Positions 21,153 through 32,012 of a DNA stretch of 64,000 nucleotides are shown here, one piece after another. Numbering within the stretch: position 1 is the stretch's first letter; each line of letters begins with the position of its first letter. A model generated the notes under the pieces. That model did no database searches. It worked only from the letters and a program-made list of their open reading frames with translations, and was not told where the DNA came from. Made by a program: the position numbers and the translations under genes. The DNA is from Amphibalanus amphitrite (Eukaryota > Arthropoda > Thecostraca > Balanomorpha > Balanidae), in NCBI RefSeq assembly GCF_019059575.1, contig NW_024881584.1, forward strand, positions 337,501 through 401,500. Direction: 5' to 3'.

Positions 21153-23267
21153 GGCCGGGGGATCCAGGGCGTCGCAAGTCCATCTACGACACGTCGCAAG
21201 TTACGACACATGTCCCGTCGCAAGTTGTGTCGTAGCGAAAAAGGAGGGATGTTGAGGAAAGAGGGGTTTGTCGGAGGATACGACAGAACGTAGCTGCGAC
21301 AAGGTTTAAATACCCGCTTTACTCGAGAATTTAAAAGGCTACACGATCAGCTGATCCCGTAGTAAGCGTCAGTAAGGTCGAAAACTCTATCAAGCATAAA
21401 GGAACATTCGCCCTTCTGGTTTGCGAGATTATGAGACAGTCAGTTCAAGCATGTTCTCTGATTCTGAAGCTTTGTCTCAACTGGGTGACTTGTGGTTGCT
21501 AACGCTCACGTGAGTTGCGATGAATTTTGGGATCGATGACAGGAGATTCGTGGCGCTATAGGGCATCTAGAAGCGATGCTTTAGAAGAAATGAGTTAAGA
21601 GAGTATGAGGTCACAGAGAGTTAGTAGAGTTGGAGATTGAGGTCACAATTGGAAGTTACAGAGGTCATCTGGGACACTTCAGGTCACGGAGGTCAACTTG
21701 GGGTCATCACAGAGCTCAATTGGAGACCACGGAAGTAATCTGAGACACGTCAGGTCACAGAAGGCAACTTGGGGGCACGTCAGGTTACAGAGGTCAACTC
21801 GGGGTCATCACAGAGCTCAACTGGGGGTCATCTGGGACACGCCAGGTCACAGAGGTCAGCTTGAGGTCATCAAAGAGCTCAATTGGAGGTCACGGAGGTC
21901 ATCTGGGACACGTCAAGTCACAGAGGTCAACTTGGGGTCATCACAGAGCTCAATTGAAGGTCATGGCGGTTATCTGGGGCACATCAGGTCAGATAGGTCA
22001 GCTTGGAGTCATCAGAGGGGTCACTTAGAGGTTACAGAGGTCATATGGGACACGTCAGGTCACAGAGGTCAACTTGAGGTCATCACAGAGCTCAATTGGA
22101 GGTCACGGAGGTCATCTGGGACACGTCAGGTTACAGAGGTCAACTTGGGGTCATCACAAAGCTCAATTGGAGGTCATCTAGGACACGTCAGGTCACAGAG
22201 GTCAACTTGGGGTCATCACAAAGCTCTATTGGAGGTCATCTAGGACACGTCAGGTCACAGAGGTCAACTTGGGGTCACCACAGAGCTCTATTGGAGATCA
22301 CGCAGGTCATCTGTGACACGTCAGGCTACAGAGGTCAACTTGGGGTCATCACAGAGCTCAATTGGAGGTCATCTGGGACACATCAGGTCACAGAGGTCAG
22401 CTTGGAGTCATCAGAGCTCAATTGGAGGTCACGGAGGTCATCTGGGACACTTCAGGTAACAGAGGTCAACTTGGGGTCATCACAGAGCTCTATTGGAGGT
22501 CATTGGGGCCATCAAGGGACACGTCAGGTCACAGTGGTCAACTTTAGGTCATCACAGAGCTCTATTGGAGGTCACGGAGGTCATCTGGGACACGTCAGGT
22601 TACAGAGGTCAACTTGGGGTCATCACAAAGCTCAATTGGAGGTCATCTAGGACACGTCAGGTCACAGAGGTCAACTTGGGGTCATCACAGAGATCAATTC
22701 GAGGTCATGGGGGTCATCTGGGACACGTCGTTTTTAGAATTTGGAGAATCTTTTGGGGGATGCCCCTCGCAACGTCCAAGACCGCCTTTCTGGATTCGCC
22801 AGTAGTTGCTGGAATGGTGTTAGGCTACTTCATAACCCTGAATACCCCAATAAATGTGAATATAACATATTATGCACCATGTTCAACACTCTCGCTGGCG
22901 TGGATTGAGGCCTCATAGACGAACCGTTGGTTCTTGCTTTATAACTCGCGTTAGCGGCAACGGATTGCAACGAACTTTTCAGGATCTCAAGTTTCAACAA
23001 TTTTCCACGTACCATGCAAATTTCGTGACCATGACCCCAATGACCTGTGACCTGTGACCTCTCCCTCAAGGCCATATCAACTTGCGACACAACTTACGAC
23101 TGCTATTTCAAATTCGTAAGTTGTGTCGTAAATCAGGCACTTTGCGATAGACTTTACTTCTTAAGTAACGCTACTCATCAATTGATCCCTCCAAAAACGA
23201 CTTACTACACAACTTGCGACACGTCGCAGCTGCGACGAGGCTTACGACGCTCTGGATCCCCCCAGCC
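21153..23267. mobile_element. Harbinger-like non-autonomous element with a minisatellite core
   Basis: Inverted ends GGCCGGGGGATCCAG and (reverse complement) GGCTGGGGGGATCCAG are flanked by TTA at 21150-21152 and 23268-23270. A 3-bp TTA duplication fits PIF/Harbinger. Subterminal TTGCGACACGTCGCA-like words repeat in both arms. The core is a tandem array (21660-22735). There is no transposase. Confidence 0.8.
21660..22735. repeat. 71/62-bp AGGTCA minisatellite
   Basis: Units of about 71 bp, and a 62-bp form that lacks ACGGAGGTC, run head to tail. Each holds CAGAGGTCAACTTGGGGTCA, CAGAGCTCAATTGGAGGTCA and GGGACACGTCA. About 15 units are present. Long frames across the array are an effect of the repeat. 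Confidence 0.9.
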
Positions 23268-23270
23268 TTA

Positions 23271-23940
23271 GGCGACGAAATACTCAGCTTAATTATTAAG
23301 TAATGGGCACCATTAGGTAGGCCATACAATTTTCTGTAGTAGGTACCGCATAGTCGCTGCAGTCAAAGGTGTTCTGGTTTTTATGCTATATGCCAAAGAA
23401 TTTTTGCGTGTAATCACCGGTGACACGACATGTTTCTGCTTTATTGGGTTGGGCGGTGAAGTCGATGACGTGATCACAATGAAAATGGCTTAGTTTTGTA
23501 GAACATTGAATTCTGATTCCGGCACGACTCTCGCTAGTCCATTTTTTATTATAAATAAACCATTAATTGCGGTACAAAGTCAAAACTAGCCCGAAACGGC
23601 GCCCGCAGCGGCCGTTAGCACAGCGGCCTTATGGTAAACAGGTTAGTTCACATTCCCGCCGCTATGCGAGTGGCGGCGGCGCCACCTGTCCTCATGTCCG
23701 CCTTGGACCGTAATGACAAGTAATGTCGCTCGGTGAGCTAAGCATATTCTGCTAGTTTGAATCAACTCGACAAACAACTCTAGATTTCATTAGCAAAATA
23801 ACTATTTTTAGTGCCAATTTGACCTTGTACCGGTTTTTGTGATCTCGTGACCTGACCTGAAAACACTGAAAGTCAGAACTTGTAGACCACGTGTCAAATG
23901 ATTGCCCAAAGTTGTGTCTGAAATTTGGTGACGCTACGCG
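23271..23940. other. No gene recognised
   Basis: A mixture of AT-rich sequence and one GC-rich patch (23600-23700). The last 120 bp resemble the start of an AGGTCA-class copy that is interrupted by the next element. Confidence 0.4.
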
Positions 23941-23943
23941 TTA

Positions 23944-24373
23944 AGGCCGCCCCACACTGGACCTCGCATGCGGGTTGCGAGTTTTTGGTTTTTCGGGTTT
24001 CTTTCAAATCAAATAATACAGTCTAAGCTGAGTGACCCACAAATTACAATCTAACAAGCGAGCCTACATATTCTTAGCATGCGAGCCAACTTGCATCGCA
24101 TTCCAAAAGTTGATTTTGAGTCAACTTTCGATTTTCCTCGCTGCGAGGTCTGCGAGTTCTGCGAGGTTTGCGGGTTCTTGGTTGGAGTAGAATTTTGGAT
24201 GGTTGCGCTGGTATTGCGACTATATGTAATTTTCTGAAGATGTACCGACTTCACTGCATTCATGAAGTTACCATAAGGGAACGGTCTAATCACTCTATGA
24301 ATTAGTATTATGCCCGCAAACTCAAAACCCGCAAACTCGCAACCCGCATGCGAGGTCCAGTGTGGGGCGGCCT
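23944..24373. mobile_element. Harbinger-like MITE, perfect 41-bp inverted ends
   Basis: The ends start AGGCCGCCCCACACTGG and are inverted repeats without mismatch for 41 bp. TTA stands at 23941-23943 and 24374-24376. The 430-bp length, TTA target and end sequence fit a PIF/Harbinger MITE. The perfect ends suggest a recent insertion. Confidence 0.88.
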
Positions 24374-24376
24374 TTA

Positions 24377-24626
24377 GAGCACTCACGCTATTAACTAAAA
24401 ACTGTCGTTCTGTTGCCGCTAATTAGTAAAAATTTTACCCTGACATTGTACCGGTTTTTGTGACCTGGTGACCTGACCTGAAACGACTGGGGCCTGAAAA
24501 TTTCAGGAAAGGAGTAAAAAGGTTGCCTCAGAGGGTATTGCAAATTTAGCGGCGCTACGCACCGCCGTTTTTTCGCTATTCGCGAAAAATCTTAGGGGGT
24601 TGCATCAACCCCCTCGCCTGGAAGGG
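24377..24626. mobile_element. TTAA-class element, right end
   Basis: It ends TCGCCTGGAAGGG at the TTAA 24627-24630, with GGGGGTTGCATCAACCCCC as a short hairpin inside. Part of its left side is probably before the MITE at 23944. Confidence 0.5.
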
Positions 24627-24630
24627 TTAA

Positions 24631-25806
24631 CCCGCGCCCCGCTGGGCTATTCAGCCATACGCGCCCTGCTGGGGAGGGGGGCAGATTCTGCCACCCCCTG
24701 TCTAACTTCCGAACCGATGGTCGTAGAAAGACGGGGAAAACGGCAATCAAAAGCTCTCAACAAGGCGGATCTTAAGAGCCGATTTCTTTTGCTTAAGTAG
24801 GCCAGAGGTCAGGTCAAGGTCAGGTCAAGGGTACAAAATGCAAGTTTCTACAGTATCGGCCTTGCACCGTAGTTGCCGAAGCATGGACTGAGACTGATTG
24901 CCCAAAACGTGTTCTTAGACTACCAAGACAATATTCGTTGCATACAATGTCATTCAAAGGTCAAGGTCAAAGTCAGGTCAGGTCAGGTCAGGTCATCAAA
25001 AACAAAATATAGAAAAGGGCATGTGCGACACATGATTTATGGGTCATTTTACTCATAGAATTCAATAGTTAGGCACACTCAAGAAGTGATATGGACCACC
25101 TCTGGATGAATTTCAGGTCGAGGCCAGGTCAAGGTCAGGTCAAGTGAGGTCAAATTTTGAAATTAGTTGTTAAGGTCTAAAAAGGTGTCTATCTGATGCA
25201 GTTTTTCACGGCGAATCGAATGGTGCTATTTTTGTTTCCATACGAGGTCTAAAGTAACCTTCAAAAAAATCATTTTTCAAAATTTTTGTGTGTCGTGACA
25301 TCATAAAATTTTGCATAACTCCCACATTTTTGAACCGATTCTTCTAAAAATTGGTATGTAGGTACACATAGACCACTTCTCTGACATATCTTCCAGTTTT
25401 TTCGATACATTTAAGTTTTGGATTTTATAATTATTTTCCCAAAAAACGTCAGTTTTTTAAGAAAAAAATGGGCCAAAATTAATTTTTTTTTAAAAACCGA
25501 GATAGCCATTTGATAGACAACGTAGAATCACGCATAACCTTTTTTTGTTACGTCTTGATTCCTTTAAAAATGAAGATGTTAGCGGCGTTTGAAATTTTGC
25601 CGTTTTTGAGGCGAAAATGGCGAACATGACGTCACTAAAACGTTAATGTCTCAAACAATTTCCGACGGATTTCGCTTAAATTTTCAGGGAACGTGTCAAA
25701 TTGATGTATGATAAGGTACTCAAAGTTTACGTCGCTGGCGTAACGCGTTTATAAGTTATTGGCGAAAAACGGGAGGGGCGGATTCTGCCCCCCAGCGGGG
25801 CGCGGG
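24631..25806. mobile_element. TTAA-class element, complete
   Basis: Inverted ends CCCGCGCCCCGCTGGG are flanked by TTAA at 24627-24630 and 25807-25810. It is a close relative of 50777-53125 and carries the uninterrupted GGATCTTAAGAGCC (about 24768-24781) at which the sister copy has an insertion. Confidence 0.88.
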
Positions 25807-25979
25807 TTAAAATACTTTGGCTACCGGTGGCCATTTCTTGCCCCATGAACCCTTATTGACGAAGTGGCGGGCTGGCTGCCCGGGTTTCCGACTGTTTGAG
25901 GCCGCCGCATTTCCTGGCACAGAGTCACGGGGAGTGGGTACAGAGTTCATAGGTGACCAGGTGACCACTCGACCGGTCA

Positions 25980-26141
25980 GGCACATATTTGCGTCAGGGT
26001 CATGAAATTTTCAGGGTAGGTGTAAAATTGATCAACGCGAGGGTACTAAAAGTTACGTCGTGATCAGCCGCTTTTTACGCGAGTTATTTGCGAAAAACCG
26101 AGGGGAGTCCGTTCGACCCCCCCCCCCCTAAAGGGCGAGGG
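25980..26141. mobile_element. TTAA-class element, right end
   Basis: It has a C-run and the end AAAGGGCGAGGG at TTAA (26142-26145). The left end was not found. Confidence 0.5.
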
Positions 26142-26301
26142 TTAACTCACAGTCCGAACTCCGAACAAGTTCGGTCTTGTTTGTGAATTTGTCGGAGCAT
26201 CACCTAAATCTAGTAGAGATGATGGAGGGAAACTAGGCTTTTAATGACGGTCAGGGGCACTACAAGCTGGTCAGAGGGCTGACATACCATGTTTTGATAG
26301 C

Positions 26302-26362
26302 ATGACTGAAACAGACTTTTTGGGTAGCCAGGAAATCGCATGCGAGAGCCTACTGAAATTCT
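26302..26362. repeat. Single arm of a palindromic repeat
   Basis: It shares GGAAATCGCATGCGAGAGCC and the outer TGAAACAGACT with both arms of the palindrome 34277-34480. Only one arm is present here. Confidence 0.6.
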
Positions 26363-26608
26363 TACATCGGCCTTTATATGCACCAGTCGTATACAGGTGC
26401 GGGATTTGGCATACGATTTCCAGACAATCGAAGTACTGTTTGGAGCCAACGAAGGAAGGAGTGAGTGAGTACTAAGTTGAAAGCATTAATTTGGTTCAAA
26501 ATGATGATGCAGATAAATTAGTTATTTAAATCTAAATATCTTACGACGAGAGCGATTGGCATTTTTGGTATGCAGTGTTATTCATTGAAAACAGGTTGGA
26601 GCGTTTAA

Positions 26609-27522
26609 CCCTCGCCCGCACATGGGGGGGGGGGGGGGGTGGTGGTTGCCACCCCCCCAGGCAGTCTTTCTGCTCTGCACTCAACATTTTTAGAGCTAGA
26701 AGGCTGATTTTTCGTATAGCTGCTCGGCTATCCTTTCTTGATGTCTACTGAAAATTTCAAGTTTCTGTGATTTTTGGTTTCGGAGATATGACCTTGTTTT
26801 TCAGGTCATGTCATGACCCAAATGGCCAATTCTCAACATCTTGCGTTTGCCATGGGCCTTGTGAGCTTTTGACACCCTGATTTCGGCCTTTTTTGCCAGT
26901 CTTACCTCCCACCTATCATGGAACATGCTGTTCGACGATGTACAGGGGTCAAGGTCAGGGTCAAGGTCAACCTAGGTCATCTAAGATAATTGCGTTTTAG
27001 GCAAGCTGAATTTACTTTTTGTGAAGTTTTTTGACTGCATTTTTGGTAAAAGCTTCTCAGATCATGATTTCATGTGATATGGACCCAAAAACAATCGGTG
27101 CACACATCAGTATACACACAGACACACACAGACATACGAACACATATAATTGACCTTGACCTAACTTGACCTGAAATGACCTCAGCAGCAAAATTCTGGT
27201 CGGATAGTGTGACAAAGAGGTTCTAGCTGGCTTGGCACCAGAAAACAGCATCGTCATCGGTATTTGATAAGCAGCGCACTTGATATCCAACGGTGACCCA
27301 AAACAGCAACATTTTTTAGTTTGACCTGACCTGGAAGGTCAATGACTGACCTGAGAAGGTAAAACTGGGTATCATTGGATTCGTCTCTTCCCAAAGAATC
27401 TTTTTGGTCTTTACTGCTAAGCTCTATCTCCAACAGGAACGAAATGGCGCGGGGGGGGGGGTGGCAATCACCCCCCCCCCATGTGCGTTCTAGGATGGGA
27501 AAATGGCATGTGCGGGCGAGGG
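26609..27522. mobile_element. TTAA-class element, complete
   Basis: Inverted ends CCCTCGCCCGCACATG are flanked by TTAA at 26605-26608 and 27523-27526. There is a G-run/C-run hairpin inside each end. The 914 bp hold no coding frame. Confidence 0.9.
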
Positions 27523-27634
27523 TTAAGTCTTTAATTTAGTGGTCGCCGCTTACTAATCATGCGGCATACACGCCGCACATAACCGCCAATGCCGCAACAC
27601 AGCTTAGATTTCGAAGTAAGCATTTAGTTTCACC

Positions 27635-28150
27635 CTTTAAAGGGACCCTCCCACCTTAAAAAAAGTTAATGAATTGGCATAAAGGTGATGTCGCTCGGTT
27701 CAGAAAGAGCAAAAACGAAATCTACCAAATTTCACCGAAAAATACCCGCCGGTTTCAAGATACACTTTAACTTTTTTTAAACTTCATACTTTAACTTTTG
27801 TTTACTTTTTGAGACCTGCACTGTTCCTGTGACGTCATTTGGAAGCAATGATTTGGCATACTTAAAGTGCGGCAGATGTCGCGCGCAAAGCAGCGCATTT
27901 TTTTTACCAAAGGACTTAGTATACGATTTAAAAATCGTTTGACTTGCGCCGACGTCACAGATTCAGAGGGGGCATTCAAATGCATGTTAGCCCCTTAGAA
28001 TCCGAAAACAGCAGGCTTTGAAATTAAATAACTCGGAATTAAAGATTTATCGATGTTGTGAGTGCCCAAACCGCTAATTGCAGGCCAGGGACCCCAATTT
28101 GGCTATCTCAACTCAAAACTAATGTTAAGGTGGGATGGTGACTTTAAAAG
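27635..28150. mobile_element. MITE with imperfect inverted ends
   Basis: The ends CTTTAAAGGGACCCTCCCAC and (reverse complement) TTTTAAAGTCACCATCCCAC continue in both cases with CTTAA. Length is about 516 bp. A target duplication is not clear, so the family is open. Confidence 0.6.
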
Positions 28151-28715
28151 TGCAACCAGCGTTGATGTACGTGACCTTACACCTATTGCCTCAAATATAT
28201 CCGGTAATATTTCTTTAACGGCAAATTTTTACATAAATTTTCTCCGAAGCATGCATATCCATTGATCAAAACTCGTACAAAGTGATTCCGACGTTTTAAC
28301 TCCGCTATTTCTTAGGTTTCTCAGACTATGTCAGCCACATAAAATCGGGATATCGATACCAAAACCAAATACCAACGAAAACCATAAGAAAATACCGAAA
28401 CCGAACCAGCTTGGGAAGATGACAAAAACGCCAACTTTTTACTAAATTTACAGCGTTTTTTACATTGGTGCGGACTGCGGATTCATAATACCACAGATGC
28501 CAAAAAAGTAGGGTTGAAATACCAAATGCCAAGTTGGTATAGGTTTGGTATCGGAAAGTTGGCATCCGATTGAAATCTCTGTTTGGGACCATGGGACCGG
28601 TCAGGGACCATGGGACCACTCAGGGATCAGGGGACCGGTCAGGGACCAGATGGCCAGTAAGGCCGACAGAGGCACATTCCGGAACGGTGACCGGCTAGTA
28701 GCTGAGCCATGCCCT
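28151..28715. repeat. Diverged repeat and short minisatellite, no gene
   Basis: Sequence with ACCAAATACCAA words (28340-28570) is similar to 37120-37330. From 28585 to 28652 units of GGGACCRGTCA type run in tandem. Confidence 0.5.
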
Positions 28716-28719
28716 TTAA

Positions 28720-30235
28720 CCCTCGCCGGCCGAGGGGGGGGGGGGGCGGGTGCCGCCCCCCCCCATAGGGTTTTTTTCGCGATAGCTCCGAACACGCTGG
28801 CGATAGAGAGCTGAAACTGGGCATACCTGACCTTTGATTCAAGCCGGATCTTCTGACATCAACCACATTTTTGGGTCAGGTCAGGTCACTGACCTATGAC
28901 GTCATAAGTTAACCTCTGCACGGTCTTCAGATGTCGCAACTTCGCAACGCCCTCACTGCCAGAGGAGATGTCACAGGGAAATGAAACTTGCAGGATCTAG
29001 TATCCATTATGAGTCTCACAACTTGTATATCTCGGATTTTTCCTAAAGGTCATATGAGGTCAGGTCATTTTCGTGACCTCACCATTATAAGTCAATGGAG
29101 AAAAATGAAAACTGCTATTCTGGCGCCGGGAACGATCTCCAACTATCTCAAGCACACAGAATCGTGATTTGATGCACTCCTTGCAAGGTTAGATGCGTCA
29201 CTTTTGCAATGTTGACCTTGTGTGACGTCATTTATAACGTCATCAAGGTCATATTAGTTTTTCGTCAATAACTCTTTATCAAATTGAGCTTTTTTTTATA
29301 TATTTTTGGTGCCCGACCTGGGCTTTTTGTCGTTAGTAGCACACATTCATACTGGGTTAGTACACTATACACACGGCAGTGATACGAATCGTTTTCGGCA
29401 CCCGCTACGCGGGACAGCCTTGACCGCACGCTTCCTGTCACGTGCCCCAGGTGGCACCGCACTGGTGCGCACGCTGGGGCTATCCCGATTTCTCGGGCCC
29501 GGCAGGTCAGAGGGCTGCTCCGGGACATGAGGCGAGGCCGTGCCCTCGGGACATGTCACCGGACCGAAGGATCTGTTTAAAGGCGGATCAGGCCCGTGTA
29601 CCTGCGGCCGGGGGCGCTGGCTGGCACAGCGGTAATCCCCACGACCGAGCGAACACTCCCCAGCTACTGCCATCTCCTGGGTAGGAGCCGGCCGAGGAAA
29701 ACGCTGCCAGAGGTCAGCTTTGATCCAAGGGCCTCCCACACCAAACGTGAACGCATTATCAAAGTGAGCTAGCGAGTCGGGAAAGCCAACAATGGACTCA
29801 GGAAGACCTGCCGAATCGAATGATATGCGACATGACCCCTTTCGACCAACTTCGTGACCTTAGGGTGCTGACCTGACCTTGACCTCAGGTCAACACCCCA
29901 AGTTGACCTGACTCGAACAAAAAGTATATCATTCGACGCGCCTGAGCGAGGCGAACAGGATGCTGCCAAAATCGCGGCTCTGCGGCCGTTTTTTTGCGAA
30001 GTTATTCACCAAAAACTGAACCGTATTTTGGGGCACTTGACCTGACCTCAGAGGTCACCGGTTGACCTAGGACCTTAAAATCGGGTACCAATCTCTGCAT
30101 CTCGTAACGGCGCACACGCTCGTTTTTTCCGCGACGCGCTAGCTCTACCAGGGGCGAAACGGCGAGGGGGGGTCGTACCCGCCCCCCCCCCCCTCGGCCG
30201 GCGCGTATGTAGAAAACCAATAGGTCCGGCGAGGG
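28720..30235. mobile_element. TTAA-class element with an internal GC-rich insert
   Basis: The left end CCCTCGCCGG follows TTAA (28716-28719) and the right end CCGGCGAGGG precedes TTAA (30236-30239). Hairpins of G and C runs lie at both ends. The middle (about 29290-29790) is GC-rich, unlike the rest, and is probably an insert; its nature is unknown. Confidence 0.8.
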
Positions 30236-30301
30236 TTAAGGTCCCACCCTTAACCGTCACTTTCTGATCAACTTCTGCTTATTCAGCTTCGCCAACATTA
30301 A

Positions 30302-31490
30302 CCCTCGCGGGCCCGGGGGGGGCGTTTTTCGCCTCCCCCCCCCCCTGGCGAATATTTGCGATAGCTCTCGAACGCTTAGGGATAGGAAAGCGAAACTTTC
30401 AGTACCTTTTCTCCCATCAATTTAACATCTTCTGAAGTAAAAAATTTGGACCTAGCCCCCTTGATGACGTCACAAGGTCCATTTTTTTTGGACCCCTACA
30501 CTGCAAACTTTGGCGTCACAGACTCAAACTTCAAATAACTGCTAAAAATAGAGTTTTAGAGATGAAGACAAATTACGAGCACGGTTGTGTAGCGTTTGAC
30601 CTAGAGAAAAATAGAAAAATAGTTTTGGTGACCTGAGGTCAGAGGTCAGGTCAACGACCCCGAAATGTGGTTTTAGTTTTTCGCAAATAACTTCGACAAA
30701 AATGGCCCTAGAGCTACGGCAGTGGTACCATCGCATTCGCCTTGTCAAGCCGCGTCGAATGGTATATATTTTGTTCGGAAAAGGTCAAATTTTATGTTGA
30801 CCTCATGTGACCTCGAATGACCTCTGGTTTACCTTGACACATGTAAGGTCGTTTATGATGGATTTGTACCCGCTGATCACGAATCTGGCATCTATTTTCC
30901 TCTAAGCCTTCATTTAGAGCTTCCGGATGGCAAAATTGTCATATTTATTATTACTAACTTGAATCAGTGAAATAGCCTCTAGCAGGGATACTCTTCTGTG
31001 ACCTTGACCTTTGAGCAGCCTTGTATCGTAAGATGAACCACAAATAGGAAACTGATGAGCCTCAAAACATTTCAAAACATCTTGGAAGCTAGCACGCAAG
31101 ATGTGCGAAAATGGGCCAAGTTTGAGGTCAATTTTGAGCGTTATCTTGACCTTGACCTTTAATTTTGAGCACATTTTCGGAATCCTCAGATTCTCTTCTT
31201 TCGTTTGACACCTAATTTTGCCGGTTTGATGCAGCCTGCCGTCCTCTAGAAGGCTTACTTTGAGATCACTACACATGTGCCGGTTTTTGCCTTTGACCTT
31301 GACCTCTGACCTTGAAAATTGACCTGAGGTCAAAAATTTTAGGTGCCTTAGAATCTTCTCGTAAGGACCTTTCGTTTGGTATCGCTTTTGTTTCCGTAGC
31401 TCCCTTATTTACAGAGTTAGACGGGGGGGGGGGCGAAAAACGCCCCCCCCGGGCTGCGGTGGTTGGGATTACCCCCCGGGCCCGGCCGGG
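30302..31490. mobile_element. TTAA-class element, complete
   Basis: The left end CCCTCGCGGGCCCGGGGGG and the right end CCCCCCGGGCCCGGCCGGG are flanked by TTAA at 30298-30301 and 31491-31494. The hairpin GGGGCGAAAAACGCCCC lies inside the right end. Confidence 0.85.
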
Positions 31491-31494
31491 TTAA

Positions 31495-31845
31495 CCTATG
31501 GTAACTTCCGTGACCTTTTGATAAAGTCAGGCGCTCCTACATACACTAATCGTGACAATAATGTCATACCTATTAGCGATTCAAGTCAACATTTTGCACA
31601 CTCAACAAGACGGAATGTCATGGGCTGAGTGCTCTATTGTACTCGTACTTCGTAGTTAAGCACTAAACAGTCTATTAAATGTTGGCATCATCTGTATTAC
31701 GATCGCCTGGTAGCGTCATACACAAATACAAAATACATTTCAAGGGGGTGGACAATGATCATTGCCCATCCCTCCACGGCCCAGTTCCCAAGTCACTCCA
31801 ACACTAAGGTAGACGAGATTCGTTTTGTTCTCCGGTGTGTGTCCG
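31495..31845 (-). other. Region downstream of the SLC7-like gene, probable 3' UTR
   Basis: It lies just after the stop codon of the transporter gene. I saw no clear AATAAA on the minus strand before the TTAA-class element at 31490. Confidence 0.35.
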
Positions 31846-32012
31846 TCACTGTCCGGGAGGCTCGGTGTCGTGGAGCGGGCTCGGCGGCCGGCGGCCGGCC
31901 GCCGCTCCGGCGCCCAGCGGTCTCAGGCCCAGCAGGTCCGTATGCTGCAGCACGGCGACCCCCGGCTCCGGCCGGCCGGGCCGAGCTCCGTGCACCGCGT
32001 ACACGAGCAGCC
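31846..32012 (-). CDS. SLC7-like gene, last exon
   Basis: The acceptor GCTCGGCAG is at 32013-32021. The exon starts in phase 1 and reads LLVYAVHGARPGR, the last half helix and start of the C-terminal tail. The tail of about 45 residues ends HDTEPPGQ and a TGA stop at 31846-31848. Confidence 0.85.

Noticed and set aside
21698-22918. Long plus-strand frames with QVTEVNLGSSQSSIGGH repeats
   Set aside because: They are the translation of the 71/62-bp minisatellite. Units of this length shift frame, and the protein has no known domain.
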